Counted from the stretch's first letter, positions 10,739 through 21,597 are shown. The stretch: DNA of 64,000 nt from Cordylochernes scorpioides (GCA_030710605.1 CP092870.1:91937042-92001041), one strand, 5' to 3'. Numbers and translations are program-made. The notes: a model not told the origin generated them from the letters alone.

Positions 10739-11102
10739 TTTTTCCGGGAGGATATTGATCTAAAGAGGCAAAGGTCGCCTCTCCCGTCAAAATAGACGTC
10801 AAAACTAGACGCCATCTATTGACCGTCGCCGCAACTAGCGGCCTCGGGTCGGTGACAAAGCCACATCACCAGCTTTGGCAAACTGAGAAGCGTCCACCTA
10901 GAGACCATGGTTTCGGGCTAATGGCCCTCGTCAGTCTAGGGCGGACTTTATTCCATGAGATCCGCACGGGATCTAATGGAATCTTGACAATCTGCCAAAG
11001 AGGTGTTTAGCTGACAAAGTGGCTGGGCCAAATCTATGGCTATAATATAGATGGAAATTTTGCCGGGAGGATATTGATCTAAAGAGGCAAAGGTCGCAAA
11101 GG
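10739..11102 (-). mobile_element. RZ1 element, copy 1 (carries hammerhead ribozyme)
   Basis: It is flanked by TCTAACA at 10732-10738 and 11103-11109, a probable 7-bp target duplication. The first ~45 bp (GGAGGATATTGATCTAAAG) recur at the other end 321 bp later in the same orientation, so the insertion is slightly more than one unit long, as expected from copying a circular or multimeric RNA. It is oriented by its ribozyme, which reads on the minus strand. Other landmarks are the CGCCATCTATTGACC box and the block CTAGCGGCCTCGGGTCGGTG. Confidence 0.7.
10897..10940 (-). ncRNA. Hammerhead ribozyme, RZ1 copy 1
   Basis: Read on the minus strand the 44 nt give stem I CCTAGA with TCTAGG, core CTGACGA, stem II GGGC with GCCC around loop CATTA, core GAAA, a short stem III (ACC with GGT, loop AT) and cleavage base C after GGT. 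Every conserved core base of a type I hammerhead is present. Predicted cleavage lies between 10903 and 10902 on the minus strand. Activity is inferred from structure only. Confidence 0.85.
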
Positions 11103-11223
11103 TCTAACAAATATATTGTAATATACGCCTAAATATATTTTTTTATTTGCCTCTCAATTCTATTCGTGTATTAATTGGCTGTTTACTGACACGTGACCTT
11201 TAATTAAGTTACTATTATAAATT

Positions 11224-11330
11224 AAATGAAGTTTCCAGGGTTAAGTTTCTTGTGCAACTTTTTATTTTCAAACTTTCGGACTTGTCAGTCGAAAAGTTTC
11301 ACAAGAAACTTAACCATGGAAACTTCATTT
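11224..11330. repeat. Inverted repeat with 31-bp arms
   Basis: Arms 11224-11254 and 11300-11330 (TGAAGTTTCCAGGGTTAAG and its complement) differ by one base. The loop is 45 nt. Function unknown. Confidence 0.7.
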
Positions 11331-11510
11331 ATTTTATAATATTATAAATCAGGGAAGAGAACGTTTATTTATAATTAAGTTAGTGTATATACTATATTAT
11401 ATTAATGAAATACTAAACAAATTGATATTCAGTACTACTCCCCCTTACAAAATTACAAGATATTTCATTAAGATATTTAACATGTAGGTAGCTGAAAATC
11501 TATTTTTACA

Positions 11511-11775
11511 TATACACCAATACCTCGCTTTGCGTCGTTTCGTTTTGCGTTTTTTTCGAAGTTGCGTCGCTGCTTAATTTTTACTGATTTTCACTGTGCG
11601 TCGTTAGATTTTCGAAGTTGCGTTGTTTTGGATTCGAGTCTTTAATTTTTTTTTCCCTAAAATATGGCAACACCTTTGTTTTTGATTGCGGCTTCACATA
11701 TTTTCACTTTGCGTCGTTTCAATTTGCGTCGTGATTTTTTGGAACGTAACCCCGACGCAAAGCGAGGTATGGGCG
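11511..11775. mobile_element. TG Tigger-like MITE, copy 1
   Basis: Terminal inverted repeats read ATACCTCGCTTTGCGTCG, close to the ATACCTCG core of Tigger/pogo termini. The inside holds several TTTGCGTCG repeats. It is non-coding and about 265 bp. 11776-12070 shows nothing else. Confidence 0.7.
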
Positions 11776-12070
11776 CTGTTATATTCAAACCCTATACACA
11801 TATATCAGTCAACAACAAACTGATTTGCATATTTTTGAAGTTAAACGGTGATGATAATATGATGTTAAATGAAGGTTTCCTATCTTATATCACTCTCTAT
11901 GTGGATAATACTATTACTATTAATAATAATATAATTTTAATAAAATGATTTTTTTTTCAAATATTAATGAATCATAACAATGATATGGAAACAACTATCG
12001 TTAGGCAAACAATCCGAGTATTTATAATATTATATATGAGAACTTTGTTAGCCTATTATCTATTTAGATT

Positions 12071-12282
12071 ACACACATGGACAAATTTTGAGGAAGGAAA
12101 AAGTATTTGATGTCGTCGGTCGTCTGTTTTTTTTTTTTTTTTTCAAGGAGATAGAGGAAATTTTGTTCACACTTAGTTATCTCGTATGTCTTCAATAAAG
12201 GTCACTGTAATATATTTCAGAGTTATTGTCTGAATCCCGATATACATGTTAAGAGGTACAACTTCCTTTGTCCATGAGTGTA
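12071..12282. mobile_element. TM MITE, copy 1
   Basis: Terminal inverted repeats derive from ACACTCATGGACAAAACTTAAGG. The interior carries GTTATCTCGTATGTCTTC and AAAGGTCACTGTAA, the most common short-element interior in the window. 12283-12790 has no gene. Confidence 0.65.
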
Positions 12283-12797
12283 TATAAGGATATTTATAGG
12301 CGGGATATGACAGGAATAACGTGCGCGCTAGTGTATAAAAAAAATCAAAATCGATAAATAAAATCGAAGTACATTACCTCTAGCTACCTGCCTACAATAC
12401 GACAGGAGGGAGGATGTGTGAATTGATTTCCTTTTTTACATATCCAGATGTATATTTCTCCAGCGCAGTGTCTGCGTCCCAATATCTGGGATCTTTCTTG
12501 TACTGACTCGGGAGAACCTCAGCTAAATGGATACATTCACGGATTTAACGTCAAATATATTAATATTCCAAGAATAACGATTTGAAATATTAGATCGAGT
12601 CTTAACGAGGAATATTTTTTTTCAAAAAAGAAATTGTGAGAATTGTAATAAGGAAAGTCATCTGTTTTATCAAAATACTATATGACAAAAACTTATGTGA
12701 CAGCTGGAAATATTTTTTTTTCTAGAGGAAATTGATATACTACAGACATACGACAAATAAAGACTACACCTTTCTAGACAATATAGATCCATAAACA

Positions 12798-12945
12798 ATG
12801 CGTTATCTATTGACTGTTTATGTAATAAAACCACATCACCAACTTTGGTAAATTCAGAACGACTTGGAGACCGTAGTTCGGACCGGTGTTGTGACTTTGT
12901 CACCGACCTGAGTTTACTAGAGTGCAGGGACGGTCAGTAGATGGC
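12798..12945. mobile_element. RZ1-derived foldback fragment
   Basis: The left half reads CCACATCACCAACTTTGG as in the RZ1 antisense half. The right half is an inverted copy reading GGTGTTGTGACTTTGTCACC. The ribozyme segment between them is deleted. Confidence 0.6.
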
Positions 12946-13204
12946 ACTTAATATTTGGGATTTTTTGACGAGAAATATGGTCTTTTTCATTGAGCATTTC
13001 TCAACAATCTATCAGACTTGAGTTAATGACAAAACCATTGGTTGGCATAACGCTAGATTACAAACACCGCCAATAGCTGGCGCGTAGCTTTTACGTCTTT
13101 ATTGAGGGAAAAAAGTTAGAGAATTTATTTTCACCTTCAAAAGGAAAAGGCAATTGAAAGACTTACCAAAAACATCAAATTGAAGAATTTTCAACAAAAT
13201 AATA

Positions 13205-13430
13205 TTTTGGTCGTTGAGGTACAGCTTGCACCACGCTGATGAGGGCCAACTTCCCGCAACGCGTCCGTGGTTAGCTTTTCTTGATTAATCAAGAATGGGT
13301 ATTTGGCCAATTCTGGAATGATTATAAATCAACGAGAATAGTTGATGTTTATTCCGATAAATGGCGCAAGCCATCAGCAACTTTCAGTTGCACGATAAGG
13401 AGATGCCTTTTTCTTAAAATAAATAAAGTT
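13205..13430 (+). mobile_element. RZ2 element, subfamily i
   Basis: From GAGGTACAGCTTGC through a ribozyme region, the palindrome TTCTTGATTAATCAAGAA, the GATGGCGCAAGCCATC hairpin (one base changed here) and the end GCACGATAAGGAGATGCC. The ordered set of small hairpins is shared with the other RZ2 copies. Confidence 0.7.
13231..13270 (+). ncRNA. Hammerhead ribozyme, RZ2 copy, core mutated
   Basis: Stem I CCACG with CGTGG, core CTGATGA, stem II GGG with CCC, but GCAA stands where GAAA is required. It is followed by the minimal stem III CGCGTC. The mutated core predicts loss of activity. Confidence 0.6.
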
Positions 13431-13444
13431 TAAAAAATATATTA

Positions 13445-13690
13445 TCACTAATGCACGTGCTCAAGGCAATGATAATCATGGTGGATAGGAACTAGCGATT
13501 GCTTTTACTGTAAGTACACCACATGTATATACATGGAGAAAGCTGTTCGATTTTTGCACTTACAAATGGTGGGGTTGGATTTTTTAAGAATCATAAAAAC
13601 GATAGAAGCCCTTTTCAATTTAAAAAAAGTTCCCAATGCGGGATTCGATCCAGAGTCATGGCTGATGGAAATCAACAGTTTATACCACAC
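13445..13690. repeat. KS-family repeat with tRNA-like T-arm
   Basis: It shares GTAAGTACACCACATG and the downstream layout of the 692-1873 units. On the minus strand GGATCGAATCCCGCATTGGGA resembles a degenerate T-arm and acceptor end. Confidence 0.5.
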
Positions 13691-13765
13691 TCATCCACCG
13701 ACGTCATGAATAGAGTGACTTACAATATTTCTGAAACTAGGCTTAAAACTTTAGTTAGGCTTAAG

Positions 13766-13945
13766 TTTTCACTCATGGACAAAACTTGAAGAAATTGTAC
13801 CTTTTAGCATGTATATCGGTATTCAGACAATAACTCTGAAAGATATTTCATACACAGTGACCTTTATTGAAGACAAAAGAGATAACCAAGTGTGAACACA
13901 ATTGTCTCTGTTACCTAAAAAAAAAGATTATGATGACCGGCGACA
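13766..13945. mobile_element. TM MITE, copy 2, one end missing
   Basis: It begins CACTCATGGACAAAACTTG and keeps the GACCTTTATTGAAGACA interior. The right terminal repeat is lost next to a GM-type segment. Confidence 0.6.
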
Positions 13946-13979
13946 ACAAAAATAGTTCAAAAACGGTTTTGTCTATTAA

Positions 13980-14080
13980 TGGTAGATTAAACTGGCGAAA
14001 CTACTGGGAGGGTTCACCACTGATGAGCCAGGCCTTCCCAATATATTTCCATTATAGTAAGGACACAGTACACTAAACGT
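13980..14080. mobile_element. GM-family fragment
   Basis: It has AACTGGCGAAACTACTGGGA followed by GGTTCACCACTGATGAGCC, the GM core, then TTCCATTATAGTAAGG. It lacks the outer arms. Confidence 0.55.
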
Positions 14081-14575
14081 TTTTTTCGTTAAAGTAAAAT
14101 CGTGTTAAAATAGTTTCGATTATCCCCAATGTCTTCTTTTAAATTGAGGAAGAATGGGAACTTGTCCGTAGAGGATGCTCCAATGAGTGCAGTGAATTCT
14201 CCAGACAGGCCTTTCCAATATATTTCCATTATAGTAAGGATACAGTGCACTAAGCGTTTTTTTCGTTAAAGAAAAATCGTGTTAAAATCGTTTTGATGAT
14301 CCCTAATGTCTTCTTTTAAATTGAGGAAGAATGGGAACTTGTCCGTAGAGGATGCTCCAATGAGGGCAGTGAATTCTCCAGACAGGCCTTTCCAATATAT
14401 TTCCATTATAGTAAGGATACAGTGCACTAAGCGTTTTTTTCGTTAAAGAAAAATAATGTTAAAATAGTTTCTATTATCCTCAATGTTTTCTTTTAAATTG
14501 AGGAAGAATGGGAACTACCGCTTGCAGAATTCCCCCGTAGAGGATGCTCCAATGAGGGCATTGAATTCTCCAAGC
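14065..14575. repeat. Tandem repeat, 3 units of about 176 bp
   Basis: TTTTTTTCGTTAAAG recurs near 14081, 14257 and 14434, each followed by TTGAGGAAGAATGGGAAC and GAGGATGCTCCAATGAG. The units include part of a GM-like element. 14576-14994 shows no gene. Confidence 0.75.
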
Positions 14576-14995
14576 GGCCCACTTGGAATACAAACCACCA
14601 ACGGACAAATTGACTGGTTAATCAACTTGTCGACGTGGGATTCGTCATTCATTCTTCGCTTTTAAATTAGCTCCCGATGGGAGATGAGTTCAATTCCAAA
14701 TGTCGAACATTTTTTAACGACTCAAGAAGTTAGAATATTGAGTTTTATATATTCATTCTCTTCTTCCACAACCAAGGTTAAGATATTTTTTTATCAGATT
14801 TTTTATTTTCTTCTACTGAAGATCATCGTTGCGGGATCACATAGATATTCTGTGTAAATGGACGGACATTTTAAGAGATGGTATTAGAGTGTGAAACCCG
14901 TTATTTCTTAGATTTGCATAAACAGAATTATAGTAGAATATTATATAAATCTAATAGACAAAATAATTAATAATCAACATGATCCTATATATGAA

Positions 14996-15165
14996 GATTG
15001 AACCACGTTGATGAGGTCCAACAGCCCGAAATTTGTATGTAGTTAGCTTTTCTTGATTAATCTAAAAACAATTTTGGCCAATTCACAAATAATTGTTTAA
15101 AAGAAATCAAAAATTTGTTGATATTTATTTCGACAAATGGCGTAAGCCATTTACATTTTTTAAGT
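14996..15165 (+). mobile_element. RZ2 element, subfamily i, degraded
   Basis: It holds a decayed ribozyme region, TTAGCTTTTCTTGATTAATC and an AAATGGCGTAAGCCAT hairpin. The 3' end is lost in the following tandem repeat. Confidence 0.6.
15003..15042 (+). ncRNA. Degenerate RZ2 hammerhead
   Basis: CCACG, then TTGATGA (C3 changed), GGTCCAACAGCCC as stem II, intact GAAA, TTTGTA as minimal stem III and TGTAG closing stem I with a mismatch. Probably inactive. Confidence 0.5.
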
Positions 15166-15169
15166 TAGT

Positions 15170-15440
15170 CGCCAACTTCTACCCACCATGATTATCATGG
15201 CCTGTACCACGTGTACTAGGGATAAATTGTTTTTAACATGTATAGACATGTGGTGCACTTACATTTAAAATCAATCACCAACTACTACCCACCATGATTA
15301 TCATGGCCTGTACCACATGTACTAGGGATAAAGTGTTTTTAACATGTATAGACATGTGGTGCACTTACATTTAAAATCAGTCACCAACTACTACCCACCA
15401 TGATTATCATGGCCTGTACCACGGGTACTAGGGATAATAT
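15170..15440. repeat. Tandem repeat of 106 bp, 2.5 units
   Basis: Units start at 15170, 15276 and 15382 with the same phase (ACCATGATTATCATGGCC, then ACATGTATAGACATGTGG). The unit is the KS-family segment in the opposite orientation to 692-1873. 15441-16009 has no recognisable gene. Confidence 0.8.
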
Positions 15441-16009
15441 TGCAGGATGTAACTACCAAGGTATTGTTTGAATTCTCCTATCCACAGATAGATTAAGGAC
15501 GGATCCATCTTTCTGTCATACCGTGGCGCCTGAATAAATCAACAGCCAGTCGGCTTAGCTACAGGGAGGTCCATCAATAAATAAATAAAAAATAATCGGG
15601 AGAAATATAGTAATTAATTTCTACCTAACGAACTTAATTATTCTCTCCAACTATTGCATAATTACCTTTTTTTTAATAGGCTCCCCATTAGAGTTTTTTC
15701 ATCAATTAATAGGATAATGAGACAAGAATGTAGAGTAGATGTATGAAATGGTTTACAAGAGAGATTTCTCGCTATCCCAGGAGTGTCGCTGGTGTTCTGT
15801 ACATGAACTCTCTGTAGATTACCTCGATATGTAAACCTCCAACTTACTCTTTGATATAATTTAGGTTTTACCATTATACTTCTCTTGCTATGAACAACCA
15901 GCTAAAAATGATTAGGTCACACACAAATAAAAGTGTCGTGAAAATACGTTGCGCTAATCTGTCTCTTTATCAAATTTATCGTATGTACACAACTGAGAGA
16001 CAAAACTTA

Positions 16010-16270
16010 TCTTCTTCTTCTTTCTTATCTCCACACTGGGTGAAGTAGATTGCGTCTGCCTTTGTCATTAAGACTGGGAGCACTACTCAATGGCAGGCCG
16101 ACTTAGCTCTAAAAGAAATGGCCGCCTCTGACATGAGGAACAGACGCCATGTGCAGCCGCTCCTAACATGGAGTACAAACGCTGCTCATCCTGTATCCCT
16201 GGATTAGGAGCCCTTACAGGGTACTATCAGCCGGGCCAGCTGAACCCAGGTTTTTTAGTGAGCTTGTTAC
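16010..16270. repeat. Dispersed repeat Q, copy 1
   Basis: It shares with 41325-41765 the series ACTGGGAGCACTACTCA, GAGGAACAGACGCCATGTG and GCCGGGCCAGCTGAACCC. It is GC-richer than the surroundings. It may be the end of an unidentified retroelement. Confidence 0.55.
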
Positions 16271-16322
16271 TGCTTCCCCTCCTCCTTTTTCATCTGGGCT
16301 TGGGACCGGCAAAGGCGGAGTT

Positions 16323-16533
16323 GACAAAACTTATGGAAGGGTAAAGTCTTTGATGTCGCTGGTCGTCTGTTTTTTTTTTGAAGGAGAGAGAGGCGCAATT
16401 TTGGTCGCACTTAGTTATCTCGTGTGTCTTCAATAAAGGTCACTGTGTATTCACTGTCTTTCAAAGTTATTGTCTGAACCCAGATATACATGCTAAAAGG
16501 TAAAACTTCCTAAAGTTCTGTCCATGAGTGATA
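16323..16533. mobile_element. TM MITE, copy 3
   Basis: It carries the TM interior (GTTATCTCGTGTGTCTTC, AAAGGTCACTGTG) and the right end AGTTCTGTCCATGAGTG. 16535-17237 is AT-rich with ATGTATATAT microsatellite and no gene. Confidence 0.6.
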
Positions 16534-17237
16534 TATGTATTTATATGTATGTATATATATATATATTTACATGTATATAGGTATTTATATGTATCTATAT
16601 ATGTATGAACATGTATGCAGATATGTGTAAATATATTTAATTAGTTGTGCCTTATTACGTTTCCTCAATATTCAACCAATCTGGCTGAAATTTTGAAAAA
16701 ATGAATTAGAAATAAACCTGGAGATATATATATATATCTCATTTTTCCTTTTATATATCTTTCTTTTAATTTTTGCAACATCGTTTAAGTTTATTTCAAA
16801 TACAATCACACGCTTATTTTATATATATGTATTGTATTATTTTATATATTGATAGTTCAATGTCTTCAATGTTTTATTTGTGTGATATCATTTTTAAAAA
16901 ATATTTTCCCATTTTCACTTATATTTTATTTCGAATTTCACAATTTTACATTTAAATATTTTAAAAATTTTATTTCAACCAACTTTTCAAACATTTTTTT
17001 ACGCTTTGTGTTTTCAGAAAAAAATTTAGTTTAACCTTTCTTTTATATATATTTTGTTATTTTTATTTATTTTTATACGAAAAATATTTTTACACATAGT
17101 ACAAATAATTTTAAAATATAAAATAGGCGTTATTGTTAATTTTCAAAATATTCACACCCATATTTTACAAAAATTATTTTGTTCATAATATAAATATATT
17201 TTTCAAATTTTTCTCCCCATTTACATTTATTTATTTA

Positions 17238-18531
17238 TTTGACATATCGGACGCGATATCCCAGCTCGGGATACTTGCGCCTAAATACATTTTAGTAGAT
17301 TATATACAATTCATTTTATACAATTTAATAACCGGACTAAAAACATAATTGAAACTTAAACGATAGCACTCTAAAACAGAAGAGAAAATCTAAAATGGAT
17401 TATTTTAGGAACCTATATACAATTCATTATATACAACTCAATAACCGACTAAAAACACAATTAAAACTGAAACGATGGTTCTCCCAAACAGAAGAGAAAA
17501 TACAAAATAAATTATTTTAGCAACCTATATACAATTCATTATATACAACTCAATAACCGACTAAAAACACAATTAAAACTGAAACGATGGCCCTCTCAAA
17601 CAGAAGAGAAAATCCAAAATGAATTTACAAAAATTATTGAATTTTACATAAGTGTCTTTGTTATATACAAATTCGCAAATTTCTTCGATGGGATAAAAAT
17701 GATTACTTCTGTAGCTGTGAAATATCGGACATTCTATTAATAAATGTATTGAGTCTTGGTTTTCTTTTCCACGGAAACAGCTAGGATCATCCGTTGCCCC
17801 GATTTTCGACAAAAATTCTCCAAAATTACCATGACCCGTTACGAACTGTGAGTTATAAAAATTCGGACGAAAATAAAAAGGAATTCCAAATGGGAAAAAT
17901 TTTCGGAATGTTTCATTAGTGTTAGCTATTGTTTCAGCCATTCTTGATTCTATGAAGTTATGAATTATAGTTGGGGCATGCGGTTTGAATACATTAATTT
18001 CTTCTTTTGATAAATTGGCCAAATCGTATTTTATTATCAACGATTCTATGTGATCTGTGAGAATAGGTATTTTTGCCAAACTATGAATACAGTTTGATGA
18101 GGTCGTTTTATAGGCTCTCACTACCCAAAGAAGAATCTGATATTGCTGAGAGTTTAATCTTTGTTTACTTCTTTTATTAATAAATTTATACCATATTTCA
18201 GATCCATAGGTTAGTATTGGCCTGAAAAGAGTTTTATATAAAATTAATCTTTTTTTAGCATCCAATCCCCACATTTTCCCACAGAGTGAAAATAAAAGAT
18301 TTTTCATACGGTTGATTTTACAAAGAATATCATTAATGTGGGGTGTGAAGTTAATTTTTGACTTAATTCTGTGATTAGAAAATTTTATACCTAAAATTTT
18401 TACTTCTTTCACTGGTGTTATTATGAAGTTTGGAGTTCCCATTGGAATATTCTGTTTGCCGTGCATATGTATTAAGCCGGTTTTCTCCGGGCTTAGTTTT
18501 AGCTTATTTCTTGTACACCATTGTATTACAT
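17238..18531 (-). mobile_element. R1-like LINE, second copy, 5' truncated
   Basis: On the minus strand the 3' UTR ends with GGGATATCGCGTCCGATA and an AAAT-repeat tail at about 17227-17240. Similar 3' UTR sequence ends the copy at 5637-9514. The 5' break is abrupt at about 18531, where PD-family sequence begins. The 3' UTR carries a 112-bp tandem repeat. Confidence 0.8.
17255..17630. repeat. 112-bp tandem repeat in LINE 3' UTR
   Basis: TATATACAATTCATT, AATAACCGACTAAAAACAC and ACAGAAGAGAAAAT recur with period 112 (for example AACCTATATAC at 17410 and 17522), about three units. The repeat is absent from the copy at 5637-9514. Confidence 0.75.
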
Positions 18532-18550
18532 AACATTGAAAATATAACAA
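17573..18550 (-). pseudogene. LINE ORF2 C-terminal part
   Basis: About 310 of the 325 residues align with the C-terminal half of the ORF2 at 7969-9312: IQWCTRNKL, VKILGIKFSNH, GSEIWYKFINKRSKQ and the knuckle region HLLIECPIF. It starts after the YADD motif, so all catalytic motifs are missing. The frame is open, but the first zinc-knuckle cysteine pair reads CFRG rather than CFCG, so one ligand is lost. Residues before IQWC come from flanking sequence. Confidence 0.8.
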
Positions 18551-18614
18551 AATATTTTAAAAACTTAATGCTGTTGACGTTATGTGGCGCTGAGTTTGTT
18601 GTTGACGCACTTTA

Positions 18615-18715
18615 AAATGTTATAACACCTTGATAAAGGTTGGCGTTCAGCCAGCTGAAATATTGGTAAAATAAATATTTTTTTTTATCCAATATATGCC
18701 TTTTTAATTATATAT
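18615..18715 (+). mobile_element. PD-family fragment
   Basis: TGTTATAACACCTTGATAAAG, a GTTGGC/GCCAAC hairpin, TGAAATATTGGTA and the end CCAATATATGCCTTTTT, as in the hairpin at 32154-32362. Confidence 0.6.
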
Positions 18716-18718
18716 ATA

Positions 18719-19427
18719 TGTAATATTGAGTTGAGTCGACTTATCTGTGATTAGGAATCCTGTCGACTAGCTGTAATAATGTGTTGAGTCGACTTATCTG
18801 TGATTAGGGATCCTGTCGACTCTCTGTGATAATAGGTTGGAGTTTGGTAAGCCTATTGTAGAACCTCGTCGACTCTCGCTATAAGTTGTGGCAACCGAGG
18901 GTCAAACCTGTAGTAACCGCGAGGGACAGTCAGGGGTGGAGAGTTTTCCAGTACCTCGCTGCACCTTGTAGGACCTTTAACAGTTCTCACAGGGTACAGG
19001 CAGTCGTGGTCGAGGCAGAGTGGAAAACTGGGGAATGTCCACACACAAAAAACGAAGAGACACAGTTGAAAGAAAGTTCCTTGAATAGATAAAAAGCGAG
19101 CCAAGAGCAAAGATGGAGATCGAGAAGATTCCTTACTGTTTTACATGGTCGATGAGTTGGTCTCTGGAGACAATAAGGGATGACGCTGACCGGAAGACTC
19201 CTGGAACTGAAAAATGGCTGTTGCTACGTGGGGTCCTATTTAAACAACTTTTTTGGACTAGGAAGTGGACCAGGAAGTATTGCCTTTCTGCACGTGTCCG
19301 CAACTCGACTCTGGCAGCGGTCTGGGCTTCCATCTATCTTTAGAAGTTACTTTGTAAATCTCTCTCTGGCTCTTAACTCAGTTTTTAATCTATTATATAT
19401 TTTTATTTATTCATCCTCAGTACATTA
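18719..19427. mobile_element. Possible solo LTR
   Basis: It begins TGTAATATTGAG and ends AGTACATTACA, with a TTGAGTCGACTTATCTGTG duplication near the start and a TATTTAAA box inside. It resembles in layout the block at 37773-38502. No flanking target duplication or adjacent LTR-element coding region is visible, so this is tentative. 19428-19625 shows nothing. Confidence 0.3.
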
Positions 19428-19629
19428 CATATGGAGATACAAGGACACACGTCAATTATGCGTATAATTAGTTGTAGTTTATAATTAGTTCTATATACAA
19501 CATGACAAGCTTGTTATACGTATTACATAATATAGGGTTATTGGTTTAAATTATCATATATATATAAGTAGTATTTTCAATTTTTAAACTAAGGAAAACT
19601 ATAATTAATTAAATATTGGACTAATTTAC

Positions 19630-19770
19630 ATATTTTCAATCGTAAAATGACGATAATACTATTGCTGTGTGTATCATGATGGCCTGAAACAAGATTCGTT
19701 CGGCGAACATTCAGCCAAGCAGAACACGGGCGAAGCCGGGTCATATTAAGGAATGGTTTTTGAAGGCAAT
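19630..19770. mobile_element. Helitron-interior remnant
   Basis: AAATGACGATAATACTATTGCTG and CACGGGCGAAGCCGGGTCAT resemble interior sequence of the Helitron at 30845-31360. Ends are missing. Confidence 0.4.
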
Positions 19771-19884
19771 TTTTCATCCCCTCTTTTTCCATTTATAAAC
19801 TAATAATAAAAATAAAATATTTAACAAGTATATTTATAAACGAAGCTGCAGTTTTAAATATTAAAAAAAAGCAAAATCCAGTTA

Positions 19885-20056
19885 TACCTTTATCATCAGG
19901 ATTCAGACAATAACTCTGATAGATATTTGATACACAGTGACCTTTATTGAAGACACACGAGATAACCAAATGTGAACAAAATTGTCTCTGTCTCTTTAAA
20001 AAAAAAGAAAAAAAAGAGACAACTGGCGACATCAAAGATTTTCCACCTCTTTAAGT
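19885..20056. mobile_element. TM MITE, copy 4, left end missing
   Basis: Interior ATTCAGACAATAACTCTGA, GACCTTTATTGAAGACACA and right end CACCTCTTTAAGTTGTG. 20057-20320 has no feature. Confidence 0.55.
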
Positions 20057-20321
20057 TGTGTCATTAGTATATTTTTTTATCGCAGTATAAAGGTGACTGA
20101 GAAGATGGTTTACTTTTAAAAACGATTTAAAAAAAGACGCTAAAATGATATAAATTCTTATACAACAGTAATGTTCTAAACATTAGGAAGTTTTATCCTC
20201 TATATAGGGTTGTTGTGTTCGGGTTATTTATATCTCTTCAGCGGTGATTTATTGCTGTTTTAACGATTGCAACAGGGTCTTCAAAATCAATTTCAATTTT
20301 GACGATATTTTAAAACTACTT

Positions 20322-20540
20322 GCACTCATAGACAAAACTTAAGGAACTGGAAACTCTATTATGTCTCTGGTCGTCTGTTCTTTCGAAGGAGATAGATGCA
20401 ATTTTGTTCATTAACTTAGTTATTTCGTGTCTTTAATAAAGGTCACTGTGTATTAAATATCTTTCAAGAGTTATTGTCTGAATATCGATATACAAATTGA
20501 AAGGTACAACTTCCTTAAGTTTTGTCCGATAAGTGTCAAT
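20322..20540. mobile_element. TM MITE, copy 5
   Basis: Inverted ends GCACTCATAGACAAAACTTA and CTTCCTTAAGTTTTGTCC; interior in the opposite orientation to copy 2. Confidence 0.65.
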
Positions 20541-20689
20541 ATATATGGTGGATTTTTGTTGTTTGATAAAAAGAAATAAGAAAAGGAGAATGACTTTCAT
20601 GTACCAAAAATGACACTTCCCCCTTCAAAAAATCATTAAACCAATGAATTTGGTTTACTACACCGGAGTACAAAGCGTAAGAAAGAAGA

Positions 20690-20790
20690 AGCTACACAAC
20701 AGAAGTTTTGATAGATTCAGACGAGAAGCCGACCTGTAAACCGTGGTTTCAAGCTATGTCCCTCATCAATACAGACAGATATAGAGAGGG
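20690..20790 (-). mobile_element. RZ1-like fragment, satellite-lineage variant
   Basis: It contains a degenerate ribozyme with stem I letters CTGTA/TACAG and the following GTCGGC, closer to the 118-bp satellite (TACAGGTTGGC) than to the other RZ1 copies. The outer parts are unrecognisable. 20791-21020 holds nothing recognisable. Confidence 0.5.
20733..20775 (-). ncRNA. Degenerate hammerhead, RZ1/satellite lineage
   Basis: On the minus strand: CTGTA, TTGATGA (C3 changed), GGGACATAGCTT as a weak stem II, GAAA, CCACGGTT as stem III plus cleavage site, TACAG closing stem I. The base change at C3 and the poor stem II argue against activity. Confidence 0.5.
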
Positions 20791-21024
20791 TAGCTATAAC
20801 AATTCCAAACAGGTACAACATCACAACTAGTTAATTCCAGGAAGTAGGTTGTCATTAAAGACATGGTGTGACGACGTGCGCATGTGTGGAATACATAATT
20901 AGGTCTTCAGTGGTGTCCTTCTCACTTTCCACATGATTAATGTCTCACTTTGACTTTGCAACACTCTTCTTCTACCTTTTACATTCATGGACAAAACTCA
21001 AGAAATTCTTTGATTATTATATAA

Positions 21025-21110
21025 AAATAAATGAATAGTTGATATTCATTCTGATAGATGGCACAAGCCATCATCAACTATCAGTTGCACGATAAGGAAA
21101 TGCCTTTTTT
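21025..21110 (+). mobile_element. RZ2 3' fragment
   Basis: GATAGATGGCACAAGCCATC hairpin, then CAACTATCAGTTGCACGATA and AGGAAATGCC. The ribozyme half is missing. Confidence 0.55.
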
Positions 21111-21119
21111 TTTCATATA

Positions 21120-21296
21120 CAGTTAAACCTGTCTATAGCGCGCTCTCTTGGGAATCGCAAAAATAGGGTGTTATAGAGAGGGCGTGCTATAGACAGGTCA
21201 CTCTTAATGTAAATCGCATCGTACTACGTATTTAAAATCGGGCGCTATAGAGAGGGATCCGCTATTTAGAGGGGGTGTTATAGACAGGTTTAACTG
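21120..21296. mobile_element. PG2 pogo-like MITE, complete
   Basis: Perfect terminal repeats begin CAGTTAAACCTGTCTATAG and the element is flanked by TA on both sides. The inside carries GCGCTATAGAGAGGG-type repeats. 177 bp, non-coding. Confidence 0.85.
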
Positions 21297-21597
21297 TATA
21301 TATTTCCTCTAATAATAAAAATAAGAGTCAACAAAATAAATGTTTTGGGCCATTGACCCTCACCAATATGACGTCTATCTTGAAAGGTCTGACTCAGAAG
21401 GATGGCCGGACCAATTATTTCACAGCCCCGTCCGTGTTATATGTGGAAACTGTCTGTCAATTTTAATTGCTCTATTTACATACTTTCCTATTGTGTTGTT
21501 CTCTATTCACAAACCTATTTATTCTTTAAACAATTCGTCATGATAAATCGACAAGTGGATATATAACACCAATAAAAATGATTGTAAATATTGAGGC

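Noticed and set aside
18719..19427. Firm call of an LTR retrotransposon
   Set aside because: Only TG...CA ends and a TATTTAAA box; no second LTR, primer binding site, coding region or target duplication is visible, so kept as tentative.
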